The notes under the pieces are model-generated. The model saw only the letters and a list, made by a program, of their open reading frames with translations. It was not told where the DNA came from and ran no database searches. From NCBI RefSeq assembly GCF_000283155.1, contig NW_004454181.1, forward strand, positions 17,697,732-17,761,731: a stretch of DNA of 64,000 nucleotides. The letters are read 5' to 3'. Positions 9,476-21,749 of the stretch are shown one piece after another. The stretch's first letter is position 1; each line of letters begins with the position of its first letter. This DNA comes from Ceratotherium simum simum (lineage: Eukaryota > Chordata > Mammalia > Perissodactyla > Rhinocerotidae). The position numbers and the translations under genes were made by a program.

Positions 9476-12400
9476 CTAATGCTACCTATTGTTAATAGGT
9501 AGTTAATAGAGTGAAATGGAAAAGAGAAAGTTGGTTTGGTCTGCTCGTTTTTATGTATTATGAAAATACCTAATTCACTTTGATCTTATGACTTTTCTGT
9601 GAAGAGATACATTGGGTGTGAGTTTACAGATGAGAAAACTGAGGCATAGGGAGGTTAACATGTTACCACTCTCCTCCACCTAATAGAAATCTCCCCTTCA
9701 TAGAATTCTGTTCTAAAGTGTTGGTCATCACAGTGAGAGATTCTTAGTTGTTTAGAAGAGAGTTGACCAAAAAAGGTATTGAAGAGAGACGAGCAAGCAG
9801 ACAGCTGCCTAAGGAAACAATCTGCCCATTTCATGATTAGGTTAGAACCTGCTCTGTTTTGTTTTTTTTTGTTTTTTTAGCATAAAGGATTATTGATTGG
9901 AAGGAAACTAGGCATCTACTATAACACAGAGCCTAGGTTTTTGCAGACCAATTAATTAATCAATGTAACACAGCCAAACTTATTGAATAACTTGCTCAAT
10001 ACACGTGGTCAACAAATACTTGTTTGCCAGTGTCCTAGCTCTGAAGGGATAGTCACCAAAACAGCAGATGTAAACAAAAATGCAAACAAAGCTGTTTAGA
10101 TTATTTTTAAAATAAGTCAGGTGAGTATATTTGGAACGATAAACCTCAATAGTCCAGGCATGTAGATGTGAGAAGTATTGCCTTGGTTTGCCCAATTCAT
10201 CTTCACTGGATAATTTCCACTTTCCCCACCCATCATACATTTCGCCACTGCACCCTACCTGAGCAATCAATTAACTTTCTTACCTGTCTATTCACCCTCA
10301 GAGCCTGCTGTCATCTGACTCATCAAACTAGAGAAGTGTATAAGCAAAGAGTCTCTCCTCAGAGACTGAAAAAAAGACAAAGCAATATATTAGAAATTTG
10401 GGTTATAAAACCATTAATATCAAACTCAAAGATCTGAAGGCTTAAGGCTTATAAGAGATTCAAAAAGACTAGATATGTGTTGATAAAAACTTTATGTCCT
10501 GAATAATAATTGGCTTTTCTCAGAATAAGCTGGCTGTCATGGACCCAAATGTTGAGACAAGTCATTGGGGTCGCAGAGACCTTAGAAGCTAATAAATGCT
10601 AACGACACATTGTCACTAAAGGGTCTTCACTATGGAGTTGAATGAATATGCTGCTGAGAAAAAAAGAAGGTTGGTTTCAATTATTGACATGTTTTTTGGC
10701 AATAACAAATACGGTGCTTAAGATATAGCCCTCTATATCACACAGGCAGGGTAAAATACAAATCATTTATGTACTAAGCTGAAGAGGAGAATTAGTGATC
10801 AAATTTTTGGTCCTATCAGAGAGACTAGAGTGATGTTTCTGAAGGGTGGATTTCATAGAGTTCCCTACTCTGCTGTTGGGAACCACAATCACATTAAAGA
10901 CATAGACATCTCAATGCCACAGGGGTCAAACTGTTGTAATTATTATGCAGTGGAATTAAATTAATAGAAACCTCATTGGAAAGAACAGATAATTTATTTT
11001 AAGTCATGGGAGATGTCTAGTGTCTCTTGGGAATGGAATTACTTAGGAAAACAAATGAAATTGAATATGGTAGCTTTATGATATAAGTTTAATTTATGCC
11101 TATAATTTAATTGAATTGACTGATAGCCAACCTTACTCAGCCACTTGGGTACACAACAACTTCAGTGGCAATTGGTCAATTTTTGCACATCACCCGTGTT
11201 CAAAACAGGACCCTATTTGGGATCTATAAGTCTCCCTTTTACAACTCACCAAACTCATTTGGTGCTATATTTTGTGGATGCAATTAAATAGCATCAGAAA
11301 ATCCTGATTAAAGCATTATGATTAATTCAAGCATATTCATTTCCACTTCATCAGTTCTGTTCGTTTGAGTCTGTGCTTAATGTTTCTTTTTAGCCACTGC
11401 TCCTTTATTTAAATAAAAAATCAAAATATCTTCTCTATGCCAGTAGCAGAGAGGGAGAAAACTGGGATGCCATAGGGTTGTGTTTTGATCTATTTGCAAG
11501 TTCTTCTTGAGCTGGGCGCCAATAAATTTATTTATGCTAAGAACATTTTTAAACTTGAGTTTTATATCAAACGTGGATTTCAAAGGAACTTTAAGCAGCA
11601 CGTTTCTCCCCCACTGAAGTATCAAGTATCAAAATGGTATTTGATGTCCAAAGAACTTGTAAAGCCTTCAGTTTCTTTTGAGCAAAGAAGGGCATAATTT
11701 TCTACTACCAAAAAGGATTTAAAGTCCCAATTTCTATATTTTTCTCACAAGCCCTCTCTCCTCTACTTTGACTGCTTTCCCCTTAGCTTCTCCTCTATTT
11801 CTGAATGGTTTTTCTATTTCCAGATTTGTTAGATTTCTTCATTAAAGTCACTCTGTACCTGTACATTGCCATCTATCTCCAATGAAGAAAGGAAACTTGT
11901 CTACTGGATAAAGCACTGAGGATTTCACTGAAAATGGATCTGATGAGCTGACCTTGAGAAAGATAAAGAATCTGAAGAATGAGCTCACCACCGACTAACA
12001 AATGTATGGGGATAGGGAAACGTCAGCTACACATTCTCATATGTATTTGTCCCTTACTGATTTCCCACTCCAGTGTGCCATGACGAGCCACATCTAGGTT
12101 AGCATGTGTTTGTTCCATTCTTTGAAAATGTTGCATTTTGAGAAGCCAGTAATTGACAAGGCTGTGAAGATTATGCTCAGGGCATTTTCAACATTGAAGA
12201 AATTTATTCCTCCTGATATTACTATTAGCTTCTCCCATCTACCAGAAGATCTGAAATGATTGAGGTAGGAAATTACTCCGGAAAAGCAGCAAAGTTGAAA
12301 ACTGCCAGTCATAACCACATGCCCTGGTATGTGTTACTAACCATCTAGAATATTTTAGTGAATAAATGACTATTGCATCATATTGTCACTGTGTAACTTC

Positions 12401-12840
12401 TGCTAGTCCCAGAAATTGAAACAAATCATGAAAGGAAAGCAAATTGACATCATCAAAACCATAAAACTCAATGGGATAAACCATCTGAAAGTGATTTCAG
12501 GAGAGGTCCTTTAGAGATATGTTTCAACAAAAGGCATGAGTGGTGAATCCTTGTGTATGTGTTGGTACAGGGGTGGAGGTGCCTCAAAAGACTTTAATAA
12601 TTTAAAGGTCTATTCTTTAAAAAATTTTATTTTCCATAATTTATGCACCAGTATTTTTTATACCACTGAACAGTTTCAGTAGGTGATAATCTATATGATG
12701 AGATTTTAAGGGGTACAGATGGGCCTGTTGAATCTCTCAGCAGAAGGTTCTACTGTCCCAAATCACCTATATTTAGGATCTTGAAAGAAAGTAAACATTT
12801 TTATTAGGCTAAGACACAATGTTATCAAAGAGAGAGTATT
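9476..12840. other. Long single-copy stretch
   Basis: About 3.4 kb with almost no recognisable repeat except a short antisense MIR core at 9605-9668. Only short scattered frames with no recognisable domain. Probably intergenic or intronic sequence. Confidence 0.55.
9605..9668 (-). repeat. MIR core fragment, antisense
   Basis: GTTTACAGATGAGAAAACTGAGGCATAGGGAGGTTAA is the reverse complement of the MIR 'CTCAGTTTCCTCATCTGTAAA' core. Confidence 0.65.
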
Positions 12841-12945
12841 AGTATATAATTTTATTATATGGTATTATAATATATATACTATAGTACATTTATATATTAT
12901 ATAGTATATGTATGTAGTATTATTTATAAACTAGCTAGAATGTAT
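12840..12945. repeat. AT-rich low-complexity tract
   Basis: Nearly pure A/T alternating TATA/ATAT sequence with partial self-complementarity (TATATACTATAG and CTATATAATATATA-like arms). Confidence 0.7.
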
Positions 12946-12997
12946 TTATAAGATTAATCAATTATTATCCACTCCCATGTAGGAGTGAGTTTGTGAA

Positions 12998-13210
12998 AGA
13001 AAGAGCATTGTGCTAGAAGATAGACAACTCAGATGTAAGTTCAAACTCCTCCTCTTAACTCTCCAAATGGCCTTGAATAACATAATTATTCTGAATATCA
13101 ACATTCTTGTCTGGAAAATGGGGATGCATAAGACAGACTTTGAGTCCCCATGAGGATCATCGTGGAGATCTAAATGAGACAATAGCTATGCGTGAATTTT
13201 ACAGAAGTGC
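12998..13210 (+). repeat. MIR SINE, sense
   Basis: GAGCATTGTGCTAGAAGATAG, CTGGAAAATGGGGATGC, GGAGATCTAAATGAGACAAT and GAATTTTACAGAAGTGC preserve MIR order with moderate divergence. Confidence 0.78.
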
Positions 13211-13335
13211 GGCGTGGTCTCATGTTACATGAGGATTAGGTTCTAAAATCAATACATGAAAGGAAAATCAGTTAAAGTCAAAATTATCTGTGAAAAAAAT
13301 CTTTTAAATATTCCTTAAAGCATAGGATTTATGGT

Positions 13336-13445
13336 AGGGTTGCCAAATTTAGCAAATAAAAACATGCTTATATTAAATAAAAGTATTCTTTGTTTATCTG
13401 CAACTCAAATTTAATTGGACGTCCTGTATTTTATCCGGCAATCCT
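13336..13445. mobile_element. Palindromic DNA-transposon MITE
   Basis: Terminal inverted repeats: AGGGTTGCCAAATTTAGC at the left and GTATTTTATCCGGCAATCCT at the right (reverse complement AGGATTGCCGG...). The interior is roughly self-complementary (AAATAAAAACATGC... and ...CAACTCAAATTTAATTGG). It matches a known type of short palindromic mammalian DNA element; exact name not assigned. Confidence 0.7.
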
Positions 13446-14938
13446 CATTCATAGCCACCCTCACACCCCATAAGAGATAATGCAATCATCTCAGTTAGTC
13501 CAATAAAGCTGGCTTTCCTCCAGTCTTGGAACAGATCTGTTTTTTCACTTGAGAACCAGGTGGAGAAAGTTGGCTTAAGAGCCAGATTGTATGAAAAATT
13601 TGCATATTTGCATAGCAGACTCACACTCAGCAAAGCCAGAGTTCGTATAGAGAGAAGCACATAGGACCTGAGAGGAAGAACAGATTTATTCTCTCATCTC
13701 CTGCTCCCTCTAGGGCACATGCTTACTGAATAGAAGGGGAAAATGAACCACAGTTTTCGTTTCGGCAAATCAGTATGAATTAATATAACTTAATGTGGAA
13801 CATAGAGGTTGTATAAAGTGCCATAAAATATCAGAGAACATTATTGTGGTAACTGCTAATCAAAAACCCCACATGTAACCTCCAAAGGAAAAGAAACAAA
13901 CTTCAGATACATCTTGGTAATCTTTCGTCAATCTTGAAAGGCTTTCCATAGGTTTCACTCCAACAAAGTTACAAGTACCATTTGGAGCCTTATTAGCTCT
14001 GTGCTCCCTGCAGGAGTTTTGTGATGCAGAGAACGCTCCAGGATGATCATGAGACTCTTCATACGACCCCATTATCACAAGTCAGAAACTTGGAAAACAA
14101 CAAGTACGTGCATTCATCACCCTGATAGCCTGCCATCAAAAATGAACCCTTGAAATAGAATTTTAATATATATACAGTGGAGACAGCAAAATGTCTCCTC
14201 TTTAGTACCCAGATAACAGATTACTATATAATCTATTACAATCCACAAATAAGGAAGACGAAATATCTTCGTAAGGATGTTCATTGCTATTGTCACTTGT
14301 TAAAAAAAAAATCCCATCTTTTGATGCCAAATTACTCCAATTAAGGACTTATCCAAGCATGGATAAAATGCTATTAAAATTAATAGTGTAGCTGTAGAAG
14401 AATGTGAGATCCCTAATTTGCTAGATTTTTTTAAAAATATGATTTATTTTATTTAAAATTCAAAATACTCATTATACATTTTTTAAAAAAAAATCTCATT
14501 CATGCAACTTACTGAAATAAAGAGCGGATGTGTATCTATATGAAATTTCTTTTTAATTTAGTTCTATTTATTTTAGCACAATCTATTGTCAAAATATCTA
14601 CAGCAGCTGCAGTGGTTTCCACATGAGGGAATTCCCAACAATTGAGAAGCTGCTGTGATCTGAAGAGTGCCTTATTATCATTTTCATTCTCAAGTTAGCT
14701 TCCTGTGTCATCCCTGCCCCGGAGTAAGGTGACAAGGACTTGGAGCTGTGCCCAGTGTATTGTGAATGAGGGAGTCACTTCCAGTAGCTCCACCGAGCAT
14801 ACAGTCGTGGCTATATGTTTCTAGAAATTTGACTAAGTTAAGTGATTTGCACCCTGGTTATTAGAATTTTTCCAGGAACTAAATATACACAATGAATTTC
14901 CAAATGCTCTTCAAAGGGATATTTCTTTCTTTCTTTTG
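13446..14938. other. Single-copy DNA, nothing recognised
   Basis: No repeat or exon supported. A/T-rich around 14420-14500. Confidence 0.5.
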
Positions 14939-15165
14939 TCAGCAAGATCAGCCCTGAGCTAACTTCCGATGCCAATCCTCCTTTTTTGCTAAGGAACATT
15001 GGCTCTGGGCTAACATCCATGCCCATCTTCCTCTACTTTATATGGGACGCCGCCACAGCATGCCTTGACAAGCAGTGTGCCATGCGCACCCGGGATTCGA
15101 ACCTGCGAACCCCGGGCCACGGAAGCAGCGAACACACTTAGCCACTGCGCCACCCGGCTGGCCCC
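14939..15165 (-). mobile_element. ERE SINE, antisense
   Basis: Reverse complement of ERE: GATCAGCCCTGAGCTAACTTC, CCCATCTTCCTCTACTTTATATGGG, GCGCACCCGGGATTCGAACC (box B) and GCCACTGCGCCACCCGGC (head). It sits in a TTTC-rich target, so no clean target duplication can be fixed; similar TCTTT-rich sequence flanks both sides. Confidence 0.93.
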
Positions 15166-15457
15166 TCTTTTCCTTCTTTTTTAATCAAGAACGTATCTAC
15201 ACTACCTAACGGATAGCAACAATAGGAAAAGGCAACGATTTAGTGGATTAGACATTAGAGAGAGCCACACTGGTATAAACAAATTTCCCTTGTGCTGACA
15301 TCAGGGCTGGAAATATAGGTGGAAGAGGTAAGGAAGCAGGGTGGTGCCCATCTGGCTCTTTCTCCTTACTTTCCCCCAGCGTTGTTCAAGCACTCAGCTC
15401 TCAGAAAATTCTGAGGTGTTGAGTTGTTTTGCTATCCTATCTCTGCTGTATAAAACT

Positions 15458-15529
15458 TCTCTCTCTCTCTCTCTCTGCCTCTCCTTATCTTTCTCTCTCT
15501 CTCTCTCTCTTTCTCTGTCTGTCTCTGTC
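15458..15529 (+). repeat. (CT)n microsatellite, interrupted
   Basis: Two CT arrays of about 18 and 20 bp separated by GCCTCTCCTTATCTT. Polypurine/polypyrimidine tract. An open frame through it encodes only Ser/Leu repeats and is not a gene. Confidence 0.95.
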
Positions 15530-16234
15530 AAGGTAGTTGATAAATAAGCCAGGGACTGAACCAGAAGCAGAAGTGTACTGCCTTGAGCTCACCTCTTCAC
15601 TTCCCTGGAACTTCCACACGCATAAAATGGAGGAGGAAGGGAAGTGTTGAACTATTTCCTAAATTTTCTTTCACGTCTAACATTCTCTAAAGAAAATTGT
15701 TAACGTTGGTCCAAAATTATAGGCTCTGCTCTCTGAAATGTTTGAGACTAGACGGTGTCGCAGCTAGACTTGAGTAAACATTTTAGCAGATACAAAAATA
15801 GGCCTGAGGATAGAAATCAAAACAGTACTTTTGCTCTTTCAGGAACCACGCCAGTGTGATCAGAGCGCTGCTGAAGAATCAGTCAAGTTCAATGAAAGTT
15901 TCCACAAGAAACTTCTTTTCTCATAGGCCAAATATGATGCTGTATCTTAGGCTGAAGTCATCAATGTATTTTACTTTCTCAGCAGAATAGCCACCAAAGA
16001 ATTTGTGTGTGGGTGTGTGTGAGAGAGAGACACAGAGAGAGAGATTAAAAGTTACTGATGTTTTAATTTTTTGCTAATGTATTTTCATCACATCTTAATG
16101 AATCAAGAATCTCAAATTACTCACAGTCTCCATGGCCAGTGTGCTTCTTCCACTGCTCAAACTTGTTTTACGTTGCAGCAATCTGCTCATGCTCAGTAAA
16201 AACATTTACAGTTTTCGCCTCTTGATCGTTGATT
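15530..16234. other. Single-copy DNA with a GT/GA simple tract
   Basis: Nothing recognised except GTGTGTGGGTGTGTGTGAGAGAGAGA around 16002-16044. Confidence 0.5.
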
Positions 16235-16246
16235 AAAAGTGTGCAG

Positions 16247-16491
16247 GTTTGGGGCGGCCCCCGGCGTGGCGGTTAAGTGCGTGCGCTCTGCTGCTCGCGG
16301 CCAGGGTTAGGATCCCGGACGTGCGTCCACGCACTGCTTGTCAGGCCATGCTGTGGCGGCATCCCATATAAAGTAGAGGAAGATGGTCACGGATGTTAGC
16401 CCAGGGCCAGTCTTCCTCAGCAAAAAGAGGAGGATTGGCATGGATGTTAGCTCAGGGCTGATCTTCCTCACACACACACACAGACAAAAAA
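16247..16491 (+). mobile_element. ERE SINE, full length
   Basis: Head GGGGCGGCCCCCGGCGTGGCGG, body CCCATATAAAGTAGAGG and GTTAGCTCAGGGCTGATC, tail (CA)n plus A-run. Perfect 12-bp target duplication AAAAGTGTGCAG at 16235-16246 and 16492-16503. Part of the box-B region is deleted (AGGGTTAGGATCCCGG), so the internal promoter is probably weakened. Confidence 0.95.
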
Positions 16492-16503
16492 AAAAGTGTG
16501 CAG

Positions 16504-17449
16504 CCTTGAGAAACTCTCTGCAACGTAAACCAATTCTGTAAGGCTCTCTTGATTGTTAAATTGAACAAATATTTTACCCAATCTAGTTCCTTTCTCTTTG
16601 TATTGTGATCCATTTTATTTCTTCTCAAGAAGAAAAGCAAATTCAATCTTGGAATTTGTTACACTCATCAGCCCGTTCTGCTGACTAAGGAAGAAAATAA
16701 TGGTGTAGAAGGTGAGGTTTTTGATGACAAATTTTTCTTAAAAAGACCTATATTCAAAACACATTTCTAAACTATTTTAAAGTAGCCCATCGTATACACT
16801 AAAACAATCAAAAGAGAAGCTTGAACAATGATGTCCATTCGTTACCTTAGAAAACCTAGAAGCCATGATCAAGTTCCCCACTCTCATTGTATAGTGTGTT
16901 AACAGCTTGGCCTCGCCTACACATGTCCAGTCAGCTTTCCCAGCCAATCACCTGTGGCCTAAAATGCTTATACATCATGCTGAAAATGTCTTCAATAATT
17001 ATTTTATTATGAATCACTTTGCAAATTAATATAGTTTCAGACTTCCTCACTCTAAGGATAATTAAGACACCTTTATAAAATCACAAAATCATGATGGCAT
17101 TCATGTTCTTGTTTTAAATAATAGTTAAGGAAAGAATTGGTAACCTTCAGCCTTCCAAGCATGAAGTGTGTTATAAATTGTGTATACAGTGCAATGTGTC
17201 ACTTAATGGTTTTTAGTAAGTGCAGCTTTTCAAGATTGGCTACTACTTTTCAACCCCAAACTTCTACCAAACAGGACATTGCCAAATTTTGCTCACTATA
17301 TAGTGAGCATCATATTTTTAAATGATTATGAAATAGAATATTCAGATGATCTTTATTTTTTTATTTTCAGTTACTTTTCTTTGAATTGTTTTTAGTCAAG
17401 ACCTCTCTGGTGAGATCTAATATTATATAAATGGGTTTTCTTTTTCTTT
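16504..17449. other. Single-copy DNA, nothing recognised
   Basis: No repeat, RNA gene or exon supported. Confidence 0.5.
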
Positions 17450-19360
17450 TTTTCTTTAAGTTAAAGATTGGATGTATACACAAAATAATATGCATAATAT
17501 GTGCAAATAATTTGGAATGACAATAATTCAAACACCTGTATACCCACCACCAGTTTATGGGTCAAAACATTAACAGTGGCATATAAGCTCCATTAACCGT
17601 TGTCTTGAATTTCATGTCTCCCATTCTCTTGATTTATGTTTAAAAATTTTGCCCTGTATGTACATCACCAAACAATAGATCATGTAATTTTTCATGTTTT
17701 TGAAGTTGACGTATATGAAATAATATTGTAGGAATTCTTTGGTAACTTGTTTTCTTCACTCAATATTATCTCCTTGAGATTCATCCATGTTGATGGGTAC
17801 AACTTTAGTTCATTTATTTTCAATTCTATCTAGAATTACTTTAATATACTCCACTTTATTTTTCTATTTTCCTTTCAGTGGCTGTTTACCTGGTTGTACC
17901 ATTTTTGCTATTGCAATTAACATACTTGGGCATAACTCCTGAAATACATATGCAAGATTTCTCATAAAATGACTGGTTTGTGAGGGAAAAGCATTTCAGC
18001 TTCACAAAACGTTGCCAAATTCTTTCTAAAGTAGTTGTACCAATCTATATTATTAATAATGCCATCAGGGTATGAGCATTCCCATTGCTCCACAACCTTG
18101 CCAATACTTGTTATTGTCCAAATTTTCAATCTTTGCCTATCTAATAGGTGTAAAACAGCAGCTCATTGTCATTTCAGGTTGTATTTTGAAGATTACTAAG
18201 AATGTTGAGTATCTTTTCATATATTTATTAGCCATTCTTATTTCTTTTGTAAGATGACTATTCAAGTCCTTTATCCATTTTGATTGGATTGTTTGCCTTT
18301 TTCTTGTTAATTTGTAGAATTTTATCACATATTCACATATACTTTATTAAGTCTCTCCTTACAATGGTTAGTTTGTATTTTGATATGTCTCATCATACCT
18401 TTGATGAATATACATTTTATTGTTAATGAGGTTAAATTTGTCAATCTTTTATAATTTATATTTTTGTGTTTTTTTAAAAAGATCCTTACTTAGCCCAGGC
18501 AATAAGATATTCTTCTGTATTTTCTCCTACAAGCTTTAAAATTTGCTGTTAAAGTTGAATTTTTGTATGATGTAATTTGGGGGTTCAACTTTTTCCTTAT
18601 GGATAACAAATTGTTCCAGTATTGTTTATTGAATACTCCATTCTTTTTCCATGATGTGTAACTCCAGGTTTGTTATAATCAAATTTCCTTATATGCAATT
18701 CTATTTCTGGACTTTTTGTTATGTTTGGTCCATTTCTCATTTTCTGCTACAATATCATTGTATTAGTGTTTCTTATAGCTTGATTATAAGTCTTCATTTC
18801 TGCTAGTATAGTTGTCTCACCTAATTCATCTTTAGAAATATCGTGGCTATATTCTGTCCTTTTGTTCTTACAAGTAGATCTCAGAATCAGCTTGTGGAGT
18901 TCCACAAAACATGAAATTATTAAAATTACACTGGATCTATAAATCAATTTGAGGAGCATTTGTGTCTTTATGATATTTTATTTTCCAATTCATGGACATG
19001 GTATACCTCTCCATTCACTCATGTGTTCTTTAATGTCTTTGAATGAAGTTTAAAAATTTTTCTCCATAATGGACTTGCACATATTTTTAGATTTTTAACT
19101 TAAGTTTATTATATCCAGATAAGTGAAATACTTTTAAATTATGTTTTCTGTTTGTTAAAGATGTAAAGAAATTTATTTGGAATTTATACATTAGTGTTTT
19201 TTTTAATCCAGCAACTGTTGAATTATTTTATTAGTTCTAATAATATATCTGTACATTCCTTTGGGTTTTCCATGCAGATAATCTAAGCATCTTCACATAA
19301 TGATAGAATTTTTCCTTCTTTTCCAATATTTATACATTTTATTTTTTTCCTGCCTTACTT

Positions 19361-19598
19361 TTGTGTGTGTGTGTGTGAGGAAGATGAGCTCTGAGCTAAC
19401 ATCTATGCCAATCCTCCTCTTTTTGCTGAGGAAGACTGGCCCTGGGCTAACATCCGTGCCCATCTTCCTCTACTTTATATGGGACGACACCACAGCATGG
19501 CCTGACAAGCAGTGCATTGGTGTGCGCCCGGGATCTGAACCCTGGACACCAGCAGCAGAGTGCGAGCACTTAACCACTACGCCACCGGGCCGACCCCC
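19361..19598 (-). mobile_element. ERE SINE, antisense, full length
   Basis: (GT)n tail at 19362-19377, then AGGAAGATGAGCTCTGAGC, CTTTATATGGGACGACACC, GATCTGAACCC and a CGGGCCGACCCC head. Perfect 14-bp target duplication TTCCTGCCTTACTT at 19347-19360 and 19599-19612, splitting the old L1. A 107-codon frame through it is a repeat artefact. Confidence 0.96.
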
Positions 19599-19963
19599 TT
19601 CCTGCCTTACTTCTATAGCTTGAACTACCAACACAATGTTGAATAGAAAATTTTGCAGTATCTTTGGCTTTTTTCCTGACCTTAAAGAAATGTTTTAAGT
19701 ATCTCATTATACTTGAGATGAAGTATATGAATGAATAATGCTTGCCATAGATATTTTATAGATGTCTCATTTCAAGTTAAAAAGTTCTCATATTTTTATT
19801 TGCTACATTCTTTATTGTCTATTGAGGTTGAATTTTATTGAACATATTTTCTTTGTCAATAAGATGATAATGTTTTTTCTCTTTAATATGTTAATGTGGT
19901 TAATTCAAATGATTGGATTTTAAATGTTATTAAACCAATCTGACATCTTTGGATTGAACCTAA

Positions 19964-20163
19964 TTTTATTTTTTTTTAATTGGCGTCATATTGGCTTATA
20001 ACATTGTGCAAATTTCAAGTGTACATTATTATATTTCAGTTTCTGTATAGACTGCATCATGTTCACCACCAGTAGTCTGGTTTTTATCCATCACTATACA
20101 TAAGTGCCTCTTTACCCCTTTCTCTCTCCCCTCCCCTTCTTCTCCTCTGGTAACCACCAATCC
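19964..20163 (-). mobile_element. Younger LINE-1 3' UTR insertion, 5'-truncated, antisense
   Basis: Antisense L1 3' UTR of the laurasiatherian type: AATTGGCGTCATATTGGC, AAATTTCAAGTGTACATTATT, GCATCATGTTCACCACC, CCTCTGGTAACCACCAATCC. The poly-T end is at about 19966-19978. It is flanked by an 11-bp perfect duplication ATTGAACCTAA at 19953-19963 and 20164-20174, so it inserted into the older L1. Confidence 0.88.
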
Positions 20164-21482
20164 ATTGAACCTAACTTTTTAATATTGTGTTGTCTTTTTT
20201 ATTCTCTTCTGGATTCCATTTACTAATATTTAGTTTAGGATTTTTGCTTTGATGTTCATGAATGAAACTGGACAGTAAGTTGCCTTTCTCTTACTTCCTC
20301 ATCAGCTTTTGGTATCAAGATTATACTAGCCTTATATAAATGGAACTGGAGTTGTAGTCCTTTCTTTCCTATTATCTGCAGTTACTCGTGTGAGATTAGG
20401 GTCATCTGTTCCTTGGATAATTATTACAACTTTCCTGGAAGACCATCTGAGTATTGGTCAGATTTCTTGGTGGGAAGATTTTTAACTACATATTTTATTT
20501 ATTTGGTGGTTACAAGACTGAGCAAAAATTTTCTTTCTTTAGTCAATTTGACTAGTTATGTTTTTCTAGGAAAACTGAATTTTCAAATGCATTGACCTAA
20601 AACTGTTTAAATAAGCCTTACATAATGCATTTTAAATATCTACTGGATCTATGGTTAGGTCCTCTTTTCTATTTTTTATTTTACTCATTTGTTGTTCCTC
20701 TTCTCTTTCTGTTTGGATGAGTCACAGCAGAAGTTTGTCAATTTTATTAATTTTTTCAAACAACCAAACTTTGGCTTTGTAGGTTATCTCTATTGTAGCT
20801 TTCTATTTTGCTAAGTTCTGCCCTATCTTTATTATTGATGTTGATATCAAATTTCTTTGTGTTTATTCTTTTTCTAATATTTTTAGTTAGATCTTTAACT
20901 TATTGACATTTGGCTTTCCTTTTTTTCAAAAGTAAGCATTCAAATGTACAAATTAAACTTTAATTACCTGCACCCTACAGGTTGTGTAAATATGTAATAT
21001 TTCTATTATAGTCAAATTAGGAATAAATTCTATTTTCCTTTAGGATGTATTTTATGACCCATCCATTGTTAAGAAGCATATATTTTGTTTTTAATTTTCA
21101 ATCATAGGGAATTGTTCTTTTTTTATTACTGATTTGTTAACAAGTTGAATTATGTTCAAAGAATGAAATCTTGGTGATAGCAATTCTTTGAAATTTGTTG
21201 AGACTTAATTTATGGCCTAGCATCTGTTCATTTTAAATGTCCAATGCGTCCTCAAAAAGAATACATATTTTCAAACATTTTGGTACAATTATCCACTACA
21301 TAAAATTTTATTTTTGCTCTTAAATCTTCAATATCCTTTCTGACTTTTTCTTCTATCAATTACTAAGAGTGGAGTGCATGGAGTTCTAATTGTAGTTGGG
21401 ATTGCCATCATCTTTTTCACTAAGTTCATTGTGGCATCTTCAACATCAAATATTGTTTTTTTATCAAAAGCATTAGTGATTC

Positions 21483-21737
21483 ATGGGGCTGGCCCCATGG
21501 TGTAGTGGTTAAGGTTCTGCGCTCTGCTTCAGCAGCCTGGGTTCGCAGGTTCGGATTCTGGGTGTGGACCTACATCACTTGTCTTCCATGATGAGACAGT
21601 AACCCACATACAAAATAGAGGAAGACTGGCCACAGATGTTGGCTCAGGGCTAATCTTCCTCAAGCAAAAAAAAAGAGGCAGATCGGCAACAGATCTTAGC
21701 TCAGGGTGAAACTTCCTCACCAAAAAAAGAAAGAAAA
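21483..21737 (+). mobile_element. ERE SINE, diverged, full length
   Basis: GGGGCTGGCCCCATGGTGTAGTGG head, GGTTCGGATTCTGG box B, body CACATACAAAATAGAGG, GTTGGCTCAGGGCTAATC. Target duplication CATTAGTGATTC at 21471-21482 and 21738-21749. More diverged than the other copies, so probably an older insertion. Confidence 0.93.
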
Positions 21738-21749
21738 CATTAGTGATTC

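Larger units (their letters stand above)
17450..21482 (-). mobile_element. Old LINE-1, antisense, ORF2 and 3' UTR, three later insertions
   Basis: Antisense ancient L1. The 3' UTR starts near 17460; landmarks follow in L1 order: ACTTGTTTTCTTCACTCAATAT, CCATCAGGGTATGAGCATTCC, TTGCCAATACTTGTTATTGTCC, TTGTTCCAGTATTGTTTATTG, AGCTTTTGGTATCAAGATTA (reverse-transcriptase region) and GTCAATTTTATTAATTTTTTC. EN-proximal sequence runs to about 21480. It is riddled with stops. It is interrupted by an ERE (19361-19598), a younger L1 tail (19964-20163) and an ERE at its right edge (21483-21737). Confidence 0.75.

Noticed and set aside
15341..15547. 68-codon Ser/Leu-rich frame
   Set aside because: Translation of a CT microsatellite.
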